Of a stretch of DNA of 64,000 nt, positions 26,382 through 33,664 are shown in pieces. The notes beneath the pieces are model-generated. The model was not told where the DNA came from. It made no database searches and saw nothing but the letters and a program-made list of their open reading frames with translations. Source of the stretch: an uncultured Oscillospiraceae bacterium (GTDB lineage: Bacteria; Bacillota; Clostridia; Oscillospirales; Ruminococcaceae); NCBI GenBank assembly GCA_905197685.1, contig CAJJZS010000002.1, forward strand, positions 124,001 through 188,000, in the 5' to 3' direction. How positions within the stretch are numbered: the first letter of the stretch is position 1; every line of letters begins with the position of its first letter. The position numbers and the translations under genes were made by a program.

Positions 26382-26954
26382 TTAAATCTGTGTTTTTTCC
26401 TCGCTTTTTTCCTTGACTCGCTCGGTTAAACGGTGCTGCTTAATATATCTTGCGGCAGCTTTTGGCATCAAAGATTCCCATTCCCCGCCGCGCGCCATGC
26501 GTTCCCTCACCTGTGTCCCGCTGGAAAAACGCTGTTCGTCCGTTCTTTCCCACATAACTTCAACCCGATAGCCTAAACTGCGCAGCGTTTCCGCCTTTTT
26601 TCTGCCCCATTCATCATAGATTGTCTGGAAAAACACCACGTCCTGCGGCACAAAATTGGCAATCTTTTCCGGCATCTCAATCGGAAATGGAACCACCGAA
26701 AACTCTTCCCGCGCAACTCCCGCTTCTGCCATACTTTCGGTAATCATCATCATGCGCTCGTAAAAGGTAAACGGATTTGCCTGTGTCCGAAATCGGTTTA
26801 CTTGCGCCCGGTCGCTGATATACTGCGAGTGAATGTCATAATTGGTAATTCCGATGATTAAAAACCGACACCGTTTTTTCGCTTCCAGCAAAAACTCCAT
26901 ATGTCCCATGTGCAGTCCCTGAAACCGCCCCTGTACCGCTCCTGTTTCTACCAT
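26382..26954 (-). CDS. Nicotinamide-nucleotide adenylyltransferase-like (NadM-type) nucleotidyltransferase
   Basis: A 190-residue cytidylyltransferase-fold enzyme. The N-terminal signature GRFQGLHMGHM contains the HxGH motif (HMGH), and a second motif FSSGTQVRERM near residue 145 stands in for ISSTxxR. Both fit the archaeal-type NMN adenylyltransferase family (NMN + ATP to NAD + PPi). The middle region (YISDRAQVNRF) contacts the nucleotide in this family. Bacterial members of this clade are sometimes annotated only as adenylyltransferase, so the true substrate could differ. It is a single gene upstream of pst with its own terminator. Start ATG 26954 has GGGGAG upstream. Confidence 0.82.
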   Translation of the reverse strand: MVETGAVQGRFQGLHMGHMEFLLEAKKRCRFLIIGITNYDIHSQYISDRAQVNRFRTQANPFTFYERMMMITESMAEAGVAREEFSVVPFPIEMPEKIANFVPQDVVFFQTIYDEWGRKKAETLRSLGYRVEVMWERTDEQRFSSGTQVRERMARGGEWESLMPKAAARYIKQHRLTERVKEKSEEKTQI

Positions 26955-27096
26955 TGTTTTTCTCCCCTTTTCCTGCCTTTTTCATACCTTTATTATACTA
27001 TGTTTTCACGAAAACTTCAACACCATGCTACCTTATTTCAAATGTAATTCGACACAATACACAAAAAAGCATCGACTTATTGTTGCTTTCCGTTGA

Positions 27097-27125
27097 TTGA
27101 CAGAGGCAAAAATTAAGTATATACT
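27097..27125 (+). promoter_or_regulatory. patB promoter
   Basis: TTGACA (27097-27102), 17-bp spacer, TATACT (27120-27125); near-consensus and about 60 bases before the patB start. Confidence 0.88.
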
Positions 27126-27184
27126 TTTTTATGGACAATGAAATTGATTCTGCGGAATTTCCGCAAGTTGGGAGGATACACAAA

Positions 27185-28336
27185 ATGTATAATTTTGACA
27201 ATCAGTACAACAGAAAAAATACCGAATGTGTAAAATGGGATGTCTTTGCAGGAAAAGATATTCTTCCGATGTGGATCGCCGACATGGATTTTGAAGCTCC
27301 TGCTCCGATTTACAATGCGTTTATCAACCGTGCAAACCATCATGTATATGCTTACAGCAAGCTCAGCGACGCTTACTATCAGGCAGTGATTAACTGGATG
27401 CAGCGCCGCCACAATTTCCATGTAGAAAAAGATTGGATTGTCTTTACTCCCGGCGTTGTTGTCGCTTTAACCCTCGGCGTACAGGCTGTTACCGAACCGG
27501 GTGAAGAGGTCATGATTCTTTCCCCTGTTTACGGTCCGTTCCGCGGCGCTACCACCGCCTGCGGCAGAAAGCTGATTGAAAGCCCTCTGGTAAACAATGA
27601 CGGCTACTACACCATCGACTTTGACGATATGGAAAAACGCATTACTCCAAACACCAAAGCCTTCATGCTGTGCAGCCCGCATAATCCGGTCGGCAGAGTA
27701 TGGACCAAAGAAGAACTGGAAAAAATCGTCGCTTTCTGTCAAAAACACAATCTCTATCTGATTGCAGACGAAATCCACAACGATTTAATCTTCAAAGACC
27801 ACATTGTTATCAATAATATCTCCGGCGACCTTGCAGAACGCACTATTCTCTGCACCGCTCCCAGCAAAACCTTTAACCTGGCAGGTCTTCAGGCTTCCAA
27901 CATCATCATTAAAAATAAAGAACTCAGAGAAAAATTCACCACCCTGCTGGGCAACCTCCATGTCGGCAGCGCCAACGCTTTCGTTGACTCGGTTGTTATC
28001 GCCGCTTACACCGAATGTGACGAGTGGCTTGATGAACTCAACCTTTACCTCAAAGGCAATATGGACTATTTCTCCAAAGAAATCAACCAAATCTCTCCGC
28101 TTAAAATGTGGAATCCGGAAGGCACCTACCTTGCATGGGTGGACTGCCGCGGCATGAAGATGACCGATGACGAGCTGACTGCGTTCTTCAAAGAAAAATG
28201 CGGACTTGCTTTAAACAACGGCACCTTCTTCGGACCGGAAGGCAGTGGATTTGTCCGCATTAACCTTGCTTGTCCGAGAGCTTATGTTGAAGAAGCGGTA
28301 ACACGCATCAAAAACGGCATGACTTCTTTGAACTAA
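27185..28336 (+). CDS. patB: PatB/MalY-type PLP-dependent C-S lyase (cystathionine beta-lyase)
   Basis: A 383-residue fold-type I aminotransferase-like enzyme. It opens with YNFDNQYNRKNTECVKWD and PMWIADMDFEAP, hallmarks of the PatB/MalY subgroup, which cleaves cystathionine or cysteine S-conjugates to a thiol, pyruvate and ammonia. PLP ligands: SPHNPVGR (Asn167), ADEIHNDL (Asp195), and the Schiff-base Lys228 in APSKTFN. An in-frame ATG at 27131 lies just after the -10 box and lacks a ribosome site; ATG 27185 has GGGAGG at nine bases. A lipoprotein gene starts 50 bases downstream with no terminator between, so they may be co-transcribed. Confidence 0.9.
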   Translation: MYNFDNQYNRKNTECVKWDVFAGKDILPMWIADMDFEAPAPIYNAFINRANHHVYAYSKLSDAYYQAVINWMQRRHNFHVEKDWIVFTPGVVVALTLGVQAVTEPGEEVMILSPVYGPFRGATTACGRKLIESPLVNNDGYYTIDFDDMEKRITPNTKAFMLCSPHNPVGRVWTKEELEKIVAFCQKHNLYLIADEIHNDLIFKDHIVINNISGDLAERTILCTAPSKTFNLAGLQASNIIIKNKELREKFTTLLGNLHVGSANAFVDSVVIAAYTECDEWLDELNLYLKGNMDYFSKEINQISPLKMWNPEGTYLAWVDCRGMKMTDDELTAFFKEKCGLALNNGTFFGPEGSGFVRINLACPRAYVEEAVTRIKNGMTSLN

Positions 28337-28385
28337 TTTTTTAATCCAAAGTGGTTATCATTTCTGCTTTTCGGAGGGATTTTAA

Positions 28386-29156
28386 ATGAAACAAAACAGG
28401 CTTGTTGTTCTTCTCCTTGCCTTTGCAGTGACCTTCTCCGGTTGCCAAAATGTTGGGGAAACTGCTGACAGCGAAGTTTTATCTGAAAATCCCACAGTTG
28501 CCCCGCTACTGTCTGAGGAAAAACCGACAAAACCGGAAAGCCCTCAGCCGGAACAAAATAAATCGGCAGAATCAGATGATTCTCTGCCGGAGCAGGACGC
28601 CGAGAAAGCCGATAAAGAGGAAGAAACAACCCAGCCAAATCCGGACACCTCAAAAGATACCTCCTCGGTTATTCGGGATTCGCCTTCGGGCAGTTCTGTT
28701 TTAGCGCAGGAAACATATGACTATCCCGCGGAAGCACAGAAAGCAGAAAAACTGGAAGCGTATTTAAGAAGCGCTCTTTCACCGCAGGACCACGGCGGAA
28801 TCTATTTGGAAAAGAAGGATACTGTAAAACTTTATGTCTGGGTATTCCTGCCCGAAAAATTAGACGCCGCTTTGTCCGCTTATCAGGGCGAACCGTTTTG
28901 TGTCGAACGCTTGCAGGCAAGATGTTCTCTGGCTCAGCTCCAAAATTTTGCCGAACAGATTGACAAAATCGACAGAACAGAAACTCAGCGCCTTATTCCT
29001 GTTGTTTCGGAGGAATACAATATGTTGACCGCAAATCTGTCGGAACAAGGCTCGGACAGATTCCAAAAAGAAATTAAACAAATTGCCCGGGATCTTGATA
29101 TTCCTCAGGAATGTTTTAACTTTCATATTTTCTCGTCCGAAAATCCACTCACTTGA
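28386..29156 (+). CDS. Lipoprotein of unknown function
   Basis: A 256-residue lipoprotein: signal peptide 1-19, lipobox FSGC (Cys20). Residues ~21-105 are a Pro/Glu/Ser/Thr/Lys-rich, unstructured spacer. The folded C-terminal domain (~110-256) begins YDYPAEAQKAEKLEAYLRSALSP and contains the pattern DHGGIYLEKKDTVKLYVWVF, suggesting an alpha-beta domain with a beta hairpin, but I do not recognise the family. Ribosome site CGGAGGG precedes ATG 28386. It follows patB by 50 bases. The spacer-plus-domain design is like the lipoprotein at 16760, though the domains are not obviously related. Confidence 0.72.
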   Translation: MKQNRLVVLLLAFAVTFSGCQNVGETADSEVLSENPTVAPLLSEEKPTKPESPQPEQNKSAESDDSLPEQDAEKADKEEETTQPNPDTSKDTSSVIRDSPSGSSVLAQETYDYPAEAQKAEKLEAYLRSALSPQDHGGIYLEKKDTVKLYVWVFLPEKLDAALSAYQGEPFCVERLQARCSLAQLQNFAEQIDKIDRTETQRLIPVVSEEYNMLTANLSEQGSDRFQKEIKQIARDLDIPQECFNFHIFSSENPLT

Positions 29157-29164
29157 TAAACACA

Positions 29165-29219
29165 AACAATCCCTCGCCGGCATCGGCGGGGGATTGTTGT
29201 TTGAAGGAGGATTTTTTTT
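29165..29219. terminator. Strong hairpin between convergent genes
   Basis: AACAATCCC pairs with GGGATTGTT and CGCCG with CGGCG (29165-29198). The following T-run (29212-29219) is 13 bases away, so termination efficiency is uncertain. Confidence 0.6.
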
Positions 29220-29263
29220 AAGTACCCGCCGCGGCGGGAATTTTCGCCGCAGCAGCTTTGTTT

Positions 29264-29578
29264 CTAACGGCAGAAACGCGTTGTGCAGCGAATCCGATTA
29301 TAGTTTGAGGAACTTTCTTCGCGCGGACACGGTCTGTTCTGCTCGCAGCAGCAGTGGCAACAATGGCAGCAACAATGACAGCAGTTGTTGCAGTTGTTAT
29401 TGCAGTTGTTGTTGCAGTCGCAGTCGTCCTCTTCCTCTAAAAATACCGGAACGCTGACATAGTATGGATATCTCGGATAACCGGACTCTACACGGTAGCC
29501 TGCCGGAAAGAAATCAGAAAGCGAATTGTTTTGAGAACCGGAGTTCTGACAGGACTGGTTACAGGAATTACAATACAT
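29264..29578 (-). CDS. Small Cys/Asn/His-cluster protein, possibly spore-coat or metal-binding
   Basis: From ATG 29578 (GAGGAGG upstream; an earlier in-frame ATG at 29593 overlaps that site) the product has 104 residues and 20 cysteines. Three lie in the N-terminal CNSCNQSC; fourteen are packed between residues 53 and 78 in a run of NNNC and CC/H units (Cys at 53, 55, 59, 63, 66, 67, 69-71, 73, 74, 76-78; His at 68, 72, 75). A Tyr/Pro-rich middle (YPRYPYYVSVPVF) connects them. No signal peptide. Such composition is seen in coat proteins of spore formers and in metal-binding proteins. I cannot name a family. Composition resembles the N-terminus of the spore-surface-like protein at 53844. Confidence 0.7.
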   Translation of the reverse strand: MYCNSCNQSCQNSGSQNNSLSDFFPAGYRVESGYPRYPYYVSVPVFLEEEDDCDCNNNCNNNCNNCCHCCCHCCHCCCEQNRPCPREESSSNYNRIRCTTRFCR

Positions 29579-29675
29579 AAAAATCCTCCTCATCGTTCAG
29601 CGGCGATATTTTGTTTGCCCCTGACAGTAATATCCTATGCCCAAACTCAGCGGGAGGTTCCCCTTTTCTTAAAAA

Positions 29676-30149
29676 TTACCCCCGCAAGGTTGCCTTTAAT
29701 CTTGACGGAACAATCAGCAGATCCAGCGCATCTAAAATATTGTTTACCCAAATGTCCGCTTTTGTCATCGAATCGCAGCAGCACCCCTCTTTTCCGATTA
29801 CCGCTATTGAAAGTTCGCTTGCCTCAAACATCTGCCCGTCATTCCTTCCGTTTCCGATGCTTGCGGTTTGCCGCGCGCCCAGCTTTTGCACCAATTCCCT
29901 TTTGTTGACCGCTACACAGTCGCTTTGGTAAACCAAAACCTTTACCGGCAGCCGTTCGCACTCTCTTTTTACCGTACCGTTTGTGTCTGCCGTAATCACA
30001 AACAGCTCTACCCCCATTTTGGAGATTTGCTCCAATCGCTCAGCAACTCCCGCAATCAGCTTTCCGTCCTCCGCTATCGTTCCGTTAAAATCCAGTACCA
30101 GATTGCTGATTTCCAACCTTTTCCAACCCGGAATTTCCGTTTCTATCAT
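29676..30149 (-). CDS. HAD-family phosphatase, soluble P-type-ATPase-like
   Basis: A compact HAD hydrolase of about 157 residues without a cap domain. Motif I is LVLDFNGTIA, with Asp nucleophile and Asn in place of the second Asp as in COG4087 proteins; motif II is VITADTNGT; motif IV is SIGNGRNDGQMFEASELSIAVIG. These resemble the P domain of P-type ATPases without the membrane part. The substrate is unknown; a small phosphate ester is likely. The open frame extends to 30218, but ATG 30149 has AAAGG ten bases upstream and begins where family similarity starts. It stands alone; upstream is the divergent MATE locus. Confidence 0.8.
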   Translation of the reverse strand: MIETEIPGWKRLEISNLVLDFNGTIAEDGKLIAGVAERLEQISKMGVELFVITADTNGTVKRECERLPVKVLVYQSDCVAVNKRELVQKLGARQTASIGNGRNDGQMFEASELSIAVIGKEGCCCDSMTKADIWVNNILDALDLLIVPSRLKATLRG

Positions 30150-30238
30150 CTTCGGCACAACCTTTCTTATTTTTAAATCTCTGCCTTTCATCTTACCATA
30201 TTTGAGAAAATCAGGCAAATGACTCTGTCAAAAAAATC

Positions 30239-30267
30239 TTGACTTTTTTGCAACACTGTGCTAAACT
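30239..30267 (+). promoter_or_regulatory. Promoter of the MATE exporter leader
   Basis: TTGACT (30239-30244), 17-bp spacer, TAAACT (30262-30267). Predicted start near 30274 gives a leader of about 145 nt before the MATE start codon. Confidence 0.8.
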
Positions 30268-30294
30268 GAAAAAAACTCGGAGGAAAACTGTTTT

Positions 30295-30321
30295 ATGCGG
30301 CGGCGCAGTTTTGCCGGATAA
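30295..30321 (+). CDS. Predicted leader peptide MRRRSFAG controlling the MATE gene
   Basis: Eight codons from ATG 30295 to TAA 30321, with GGAGG at 30279-30283 (11 bases upstream, slightly long). The stop codon lies inside the 5' arm of the intrinsic terminator at 30313-30361. The peptide opens with Arg-Arg-Arg, which satisfies the +X+ (Arg/Lys-x-Arg/Lys) motif known to stall ribosomes in the presence of macrolides or ketolides. AAAACTG (30284-30290) can also pair with CAGTTTT (30306-30312), which would hide the start codon in a loop. The design suggests that a stalled ribosome prevents the terminator from forming and turns on the exporter. The role is inferred. Confidence 0.5.
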   Translation: MRRRSFAG

Positions 30322-30361
30322 GAGATTGACGCTTTTGTTAAATCTCTTGTCCGGCTTTTTT
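30313..30361 (+). terminator. Leader terminator (attenuator) upstream of the MATE gene
   Basis: GCCGGATAAGAGATT (30313-30327) pairs fully (one G-U) with AATCTCTTGTCCGGC (30341-30355), followed by six T. It lies between promoter and coding region, so most transcripts should stop here unless the stem is blocked. Confidence 0.9.
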
Positions 30362-30419
30362 CATCTTGCAAGCCTTTTTTCGGTTTTCTTTCAATCGGAT
30401 TTTATAAGAGGTGTTTTTT

Positions 30420-31772
30420 ATGACAAAGTTATCCGCTCAAAATCTCACCGAGGGCAACATCACCAAAAAGCTGTTGGTATTTGCCCTTCCCTACCTGTTT
30501 GCCAACCTGATTCAAGCGCTTTACGGCGCAGTCGATATGGTGGTGGTCGGCTGGTTTGCCAACGCTGCCGGAATCTCTGCGGTTTCTGTCGGCAGTCAGG
30601 TCATGCAGATTATCACCAGCATGGTCGCAGGACTCACAATGGGCAGCACCATCTTAATCGCTCAACATTCCGGCGCCATGCGTAAAGAAGAAACGGTAAA
30701 AACTATCAGCACCACCCTGACACTCTTTGCATTACTCTCGGTTTTCTTTACCGTCCTTCTGTTTTTGTTTGCTCCGGCGGTTCTCACCCTGCTGCAAACC
30801 CCGCCGGAGGCGTTCGCTCCCGCGCTTTCTTATGTACGCATCTGCTCGTGCGGAACCTTTTTCATCTTTTCCTACAATGCGGTCAGCGCAATTCTGCGCG
30901 GATTGGGCGACTCCAAAAACCCGCTGCGCTTCATCACCGTTTCCTGTGTCAGCAACATCATTTTGGATTTGCTGTTTGTCGGCGCCTTTTCGATGGGCGC
31001 GGCAGGCGCGGCTTTGGCTACCGTTCTTTCCCAGGCAATCAGCGTTGTTTTGGCTGTGCTGTTCTTAAAAAAGCGGGACTTCATCTTCACCTTTTCCCTC
31101 AAAAATTTCCGTATCTATCCCAAAGAAGCAAAACAGCTCCTCCTGCTCGGTCTGCCTGTTTCCCTTCAGGAAACGATGGTCAGCCTTTCCTTCTTAATCA
31201 TCAATGCGATTGTCAACTCTTTGGGCGTTATCGCCTCCGCTGCGGTTGGTATCTGCTCCAAATTTGAAAACTTCGCCATGCTGCCTGCCGGAGCCTTTTC
31301 CAGCGCAATCGCTTCGATGTCCGCGCAAAATATCGGAGCGGACAAGCCGCAGCGCGCTAAAAAATGTATGTGGATCGGAATTCTTTGCGCCTTTTTCTGC
31401 TCGCTGTTCTTCTTTTTCTGGGTTCAGCTTTTCCCTCAAAGCGCGCTTTCCCTGTTTAAAGCCGACGCTCAGGTTACGGCTGCGGGCATCGAATATCTGC
31501 GCACCTTCAGCTTTGACTTTATGTTTGTTTCTTTTTACTTTTGTATGAACGGATTTCTTAACGGCTGCGGCTGCACTGCCTTCACAATGGCAAACGGCAT
31601 CGCCGCCACCTTCCTTGTCCGAATCCCTGCCGCCCTTATCCTCACTCGGGTGCTTCCCGAACAGTTTGTACTGTACGGAATCGGAACCGCCGCTCCGGTC
31701 GCTACGGTCTTTTCGATTCTGCTGTGCCTGATTTATCTCAAAAGCGGAAAATGGAACCGCTGCAAACAATAA
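30420..31772 (+). CDS. MATE-family multidrug efflux transporter
   Basis: A 450-residue protein with twelve membrane helices in two pseudo-repeats and typical MATE wording: EGNITKKLLVFALPYLFANLIQALYGAVDMVVVGWFA at the N-terminus and LLLGLPVSLQETMVSLSFLIINAIVNSLG at the start of the second half, with conserved SGNP-like SAMRKEE and GLGDSKNPL loops. These exporters expel cationic drugs or metabolites in exchange for Na+ or H+. ATG 30420 is chosen because AAGAGGTG lies six bases upstream; the frame also offers a GTG at 30411 inside that site. Expression is probably controlled by the upstream leader peptide and terminator. Confidence 0.93.
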   Translation: MTKLSAQNLTEGNITKKLLVFALPYLFANLIQALYGAVDMVVVGWFANAAGISAVSVGSQVMQIITSMVAGLTMGSTILIAQHSGAMRKEETVKTISTTLTLFALLSVFFTVLLFLFAPAVLTLLQTPPEAFAPALSYVRICSCGTFFIFSYNAVSAILRGLGDSKNPLRFITVSCVSNIILDLLFVGAFSMGAAGAALATVLSQAISVVLAVLFLKKRDFIFTFSLKNFRIYPKEAKQLLLLGLPVSLQETMVSLSFLIINAIVNSLGVIASAAVGICSKFENFAMLPAGAFSSAIASMSAQNIGADKPQRAKKCMWIGILCAFFCSLFFFFWVQLFPQSALSLFKADAQVTAAGIEYLRTFSFDFMFVSFYFCMNGFLNGCGCTAFTMANGIAATFLVRIPAALILTRVLPEQFVLYGIGTAAPVATVFSILLCLIYLKSGKWNRCKQ

Positions 31773-31791
31773 GTTTTTTGCTGTCGAACTA

Positions 31792-31820
31792 TTGACTTTT
31801 TTTGTATCTTATAGTATCCT
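31792..31820 (+). promoter_or_regulatory. pyrB promoter
   Basis: TTGACT (31792-31797), 17-bp spacer, TATCCT (31815-31820), giving a start near 31827. Confidence 0.8.
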
Positions 31821-31835
31821 TAATTAACAGAAAAT

Positions 31836-31934
31836 CCCCTTTAAACACAGCACCGAGAGGCTGAAAAGGGCGTTCATATCTTTTTGAGAAACGATGCCTT
31901 TCTACCCTTTTTTTGACGGTGGAAGGGCTTTTTT
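31836..31934 (+). promoter_or_regulatory. PyrR-type attenuator in the pyrB leader
   Basis: PyrR-binding hairpin: CCCTTT (31837-31842) with AAAGGG (31865-31870) and CAGC (31848-31851) with GCTG (31860-31863), closing the conserved loop ACCGAGAG. Terminator: GCCTTTCTACC (31896-31906) with GGTGGAAGGGC (31918-31928), then six T. Antiterminator: AAAAGGG (31864-31870) can pair instead with CCCTTTT (31905-31911). These exclude one another, as in known PyrR attenuators: UMP-bound PyrR holds the first hairpin and allows termination. Confidence 0.9.
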
Positions 31935-31959
31935 ATCATCAAAATCGGGAGGTTATTTT

Positions 31960-33063
31960 ATGCGCCACTTAATTGACCCTATGGATTTTACCGTTGAGGA
32001 AATCGACCGCCTGCTTCAAGTCGGCGATGACATCATCAAAAACCCGCAGAAATATGCTCAGGTATGCAAAGGCAAAAAGTTAGCTACCCTGTTCTATGAA
32101 CCAAGTACCCGCACCAGACTCAGCTTTGAATCTGCCATGATGGAACTGGGCGGAGATGTGATTGGCTTCTCCTCCGCAGATTCTTCCTCTGCCGCTAAGG
32201 GAGAAAGCGTTGCCGACACCATTCGCGTCATCGGCTGCTTCGCCGATATTGCCGCCATGCGTCACCCAAAAGAGGGCGCGCCGATGGTTGCCGCGATGAA
32301 CTCCCCGATTCCTGTTATCAATGCGGGGGACGGCGGTCATCAGCACCCCACCCAGACCCTCACCGACCTGATGACCATTCATCAGCTCAAAGGCAGAGTG
32401 GACCACATGACAGTCGGCTTGTGCGGAGACTTAAAATTCGGACGCACCGTTCACTCTTTAATCACCGCTCTTTCCCGCTACGAGGGAATTCGTTTTGTCC
32501 TGATTTCCCCGGACGAATTAAAGATTCCCGACTACATCAAAGAAGAAATCCTCGATAAAAAACAGATTCCGTACACTGAGGTAAAAAGCCTGGACGAAGC
32601 GATGCCGGAACTGGATATCCTCTACATGACCCGCGTGCAGAGAGAACGCTTTGCCAGCGAAGAGGAATATCTGCGCCTGAAAGACTGTTACATTCTCACG
32701 CCAAAGCAGTTGGAACACGCAAAACCGGATATGTTTATCCTGCACCCGCTGCCGCGCGTCAACGAAATTTCCGTTGCGGTGGATAATGACCCTCGCGCCG
32801 CATACTTTAAGCAGGTATTCTTCGGCAAAATTATCCGCATGGCGCTGATTATGAAGCTGCTGGGCGTCACTCCCGCTCCGTTTAACGAGCCGGTAACCGA
32901 ATCTGCCCGAAAGGAAGATGCCCCCGTTGTCAATCATCTGCGCTGCAACAATCCGCGCTGCATCACCACCATCGAGCAGGAACTGCCCCACGCATTCCGC
33001 CTTGCCGATGAAAAAACCAAAACCTACCGCTGCATCTACTGCGAAGCTCCGGTTCAGGAATAA
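31960..33063 (+). CDS. pyrB: Aspartate carbamoyltransferase fused to a PyrI-type zinc tail
   Basis: Catalyses carbamoyl phosphate + aspartate to carbamoyl aspartate, the committed step of pyrimidine synthesis. The first ~310 residues are a full catalytic chain with STRTR (Ser49-Arg53), the HPTQTLTDL motif and HPLPRVNEI. The last ~50 residues carry Cys329, 334, 358 and 361; their spacing (5, 24, 3) is the same as that of the zinc site of E. coli PyrI, the chain that binds the catalytic subunits. The nucleotide-binding half of PyrI is absent. Start ATG 31960 has GGGAGG upstream. Regulated by the PyrR-type leader; no other pyr gene is in the window. Confidence 0.95.
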   Translation: MRHLIDPMDFTVEEIDRLLQVGDDIIKNPQKYAQVCKGKKLATLFYEPSTRTRLSFESAMMELGGDVIGFSSADSSSAAKGESVADTIRVIGCFADIAAMRHPKEGAPMVAAMNSPIPVINAGDGGHQHPTQTLTDLMTIHQLKGRVDHMTVGLCGDLKFGRTVHSLITALSRYEGIRFVLISPDELKIPDYIKEEILDKKQIPYTEVKSLDEAMPELDILYMTRVQRERFASEEEYLRLKDCYILTPKQLEHAKPDMFILHPLPRVNEISVAVDNDPRAAYFKQVFFGKIIRMALIMKLLGVTPAPFNEPVTESARKEDAPVVNHLRCNNPRCITTIEQELPHAFRLADEKTKTYRCIYCEAPVQE

Positions 33064-33074
33064 GTATCTTTTCA

Positions 33075-33100
33075 GAGGACACTTTTGTGTCCTCTTTTTT
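33075..33100 (+). terminator. Intrinsic terminator of pyrB
   Basis: GAGGACAC-TTTT-GTGTCCTC (33075-33094) followed by a T-run. Confidence 0.92.
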
Positions 33101-33142
33101 GTTTTTTTAGTTAGCATAGGGAAACTTTTTTTAAAAAAGGGA

Positions 33143-33184
33143 TTGACTTTTCTCTTTTCTTTTTTTATAATGTGTATATACACA
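33143..33184 (+). promoter_or_regulatory. Promoter and palindromic operator of the MarR-copA-copZ operon
   Basis: TTGACT (33143-33148), 17-bp spacer, TATAAT (33166-33171), followed at once by the perfect 14-bp palindrome TGTGTATATACACA (33171-33184) covering the transcription start: a likely operator for the MarR-family protein encoded next. Confidence 0.85.
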
Positions 33185-33204
33185 GTAAGAAAGGGAGGAC
33201 TTCC

Positions 33205-33651
33205 ATGAAGGACGAGCTGCAACAGTGCCACTGTAATTCTCAAAACTGTTACTGCGCCAATATCAAGCGCGCAGAACATAAAATCACCGCGCTGTATAAC
33301 CGTTATCTGGAGCAGGCAGGCATCACGCGGGGACAGTACGCGTTACTGGTTCACATCAACGAATTTCCCTGTATCAGCGTCAGCCTGCTTGCCCAAAAGA
33401 TGGGACTGGAACGCACCACACTGGTGCGCAGCTTAAAGCCCCTTGAGGAGCGCGGATATATCCTCGACTGCGCCTGCAAAGGCAGAAGCCGCTCCCTTGC
33501 TTTAAGCGACGAAGGAAAAAAGGTTCTTGCCCGCGCTGTTGTCTGCTGGCAGCAGGCGCAGGAGCATATCGAAGAGATACTCGGTTCAAAATATATCGAG
33601 GAATTTCACGACCTGATTTCCTACATCATCAACACCGAATTTCATGAATGA
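33205..33651 (+). CDS. MarR-family regulator with N-terminal CxC-x4-CxC motif, probable copper-operon regulator
   Basis: A 148-residue winged-helix regulator. The MarR core runs from about residue 22: helix ALYNRYLEQAGITRGQYALLVHI, recognition region SVSLLAQKMGLERTTLVRSLKPLEERGYI, and wing with ACKGRSRSLALSDEGKK. Ahead of it is an unusual Cys-rich start, Cys8-His-Cys10-x4-Cys15-Tyr-Cys17, plus Cys in the wing (DCAC), which could bind a soft metal. It is the first gene of a three-gene operon with a copper ATPase and chaperone, and a palindrome overlaps its promoter, so metal-dependent autoregulation is the likely job. ATG 33205 has GGGAGG upstream. Metal sensing is inferred, not shown. Confidence 0.85.
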   Translation: MKDELQQCHCNSQNCYCANIKRAEHKITALYNRYLEQAGITRGQYALLVHINEFPCISVSLLAQKMGLERTTLVRSLKPLEERGYILDCACKGRSRSLALSDEGKKVLARAVVCWQQAQEHIEEILGSKYIEEFHDLISYIINTEFHE

Positions 33652-33664
33652 AAGGATGAGTCTT

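Noticed and set aside
29336..29425. Repeated GTTGTT-type units as a CRISPR or microsatellite
   Set aside because: They are the codons of the Asn/Cys cluster of the small Cys-rich protein; no regular spacer arrangement.
30239..30685. 148-codon plus-strand open frame covering the MATE leader
   Set aside because: Starts in the promoter -35, runs through the terminator hairpin and the 5' end of the MATE gene in another frame.
32518..33279. 253-codon minus-strand open frame across the end of pyrB
   Set aside because: Antisense to pyrB and through its terminator; no ribosome site.
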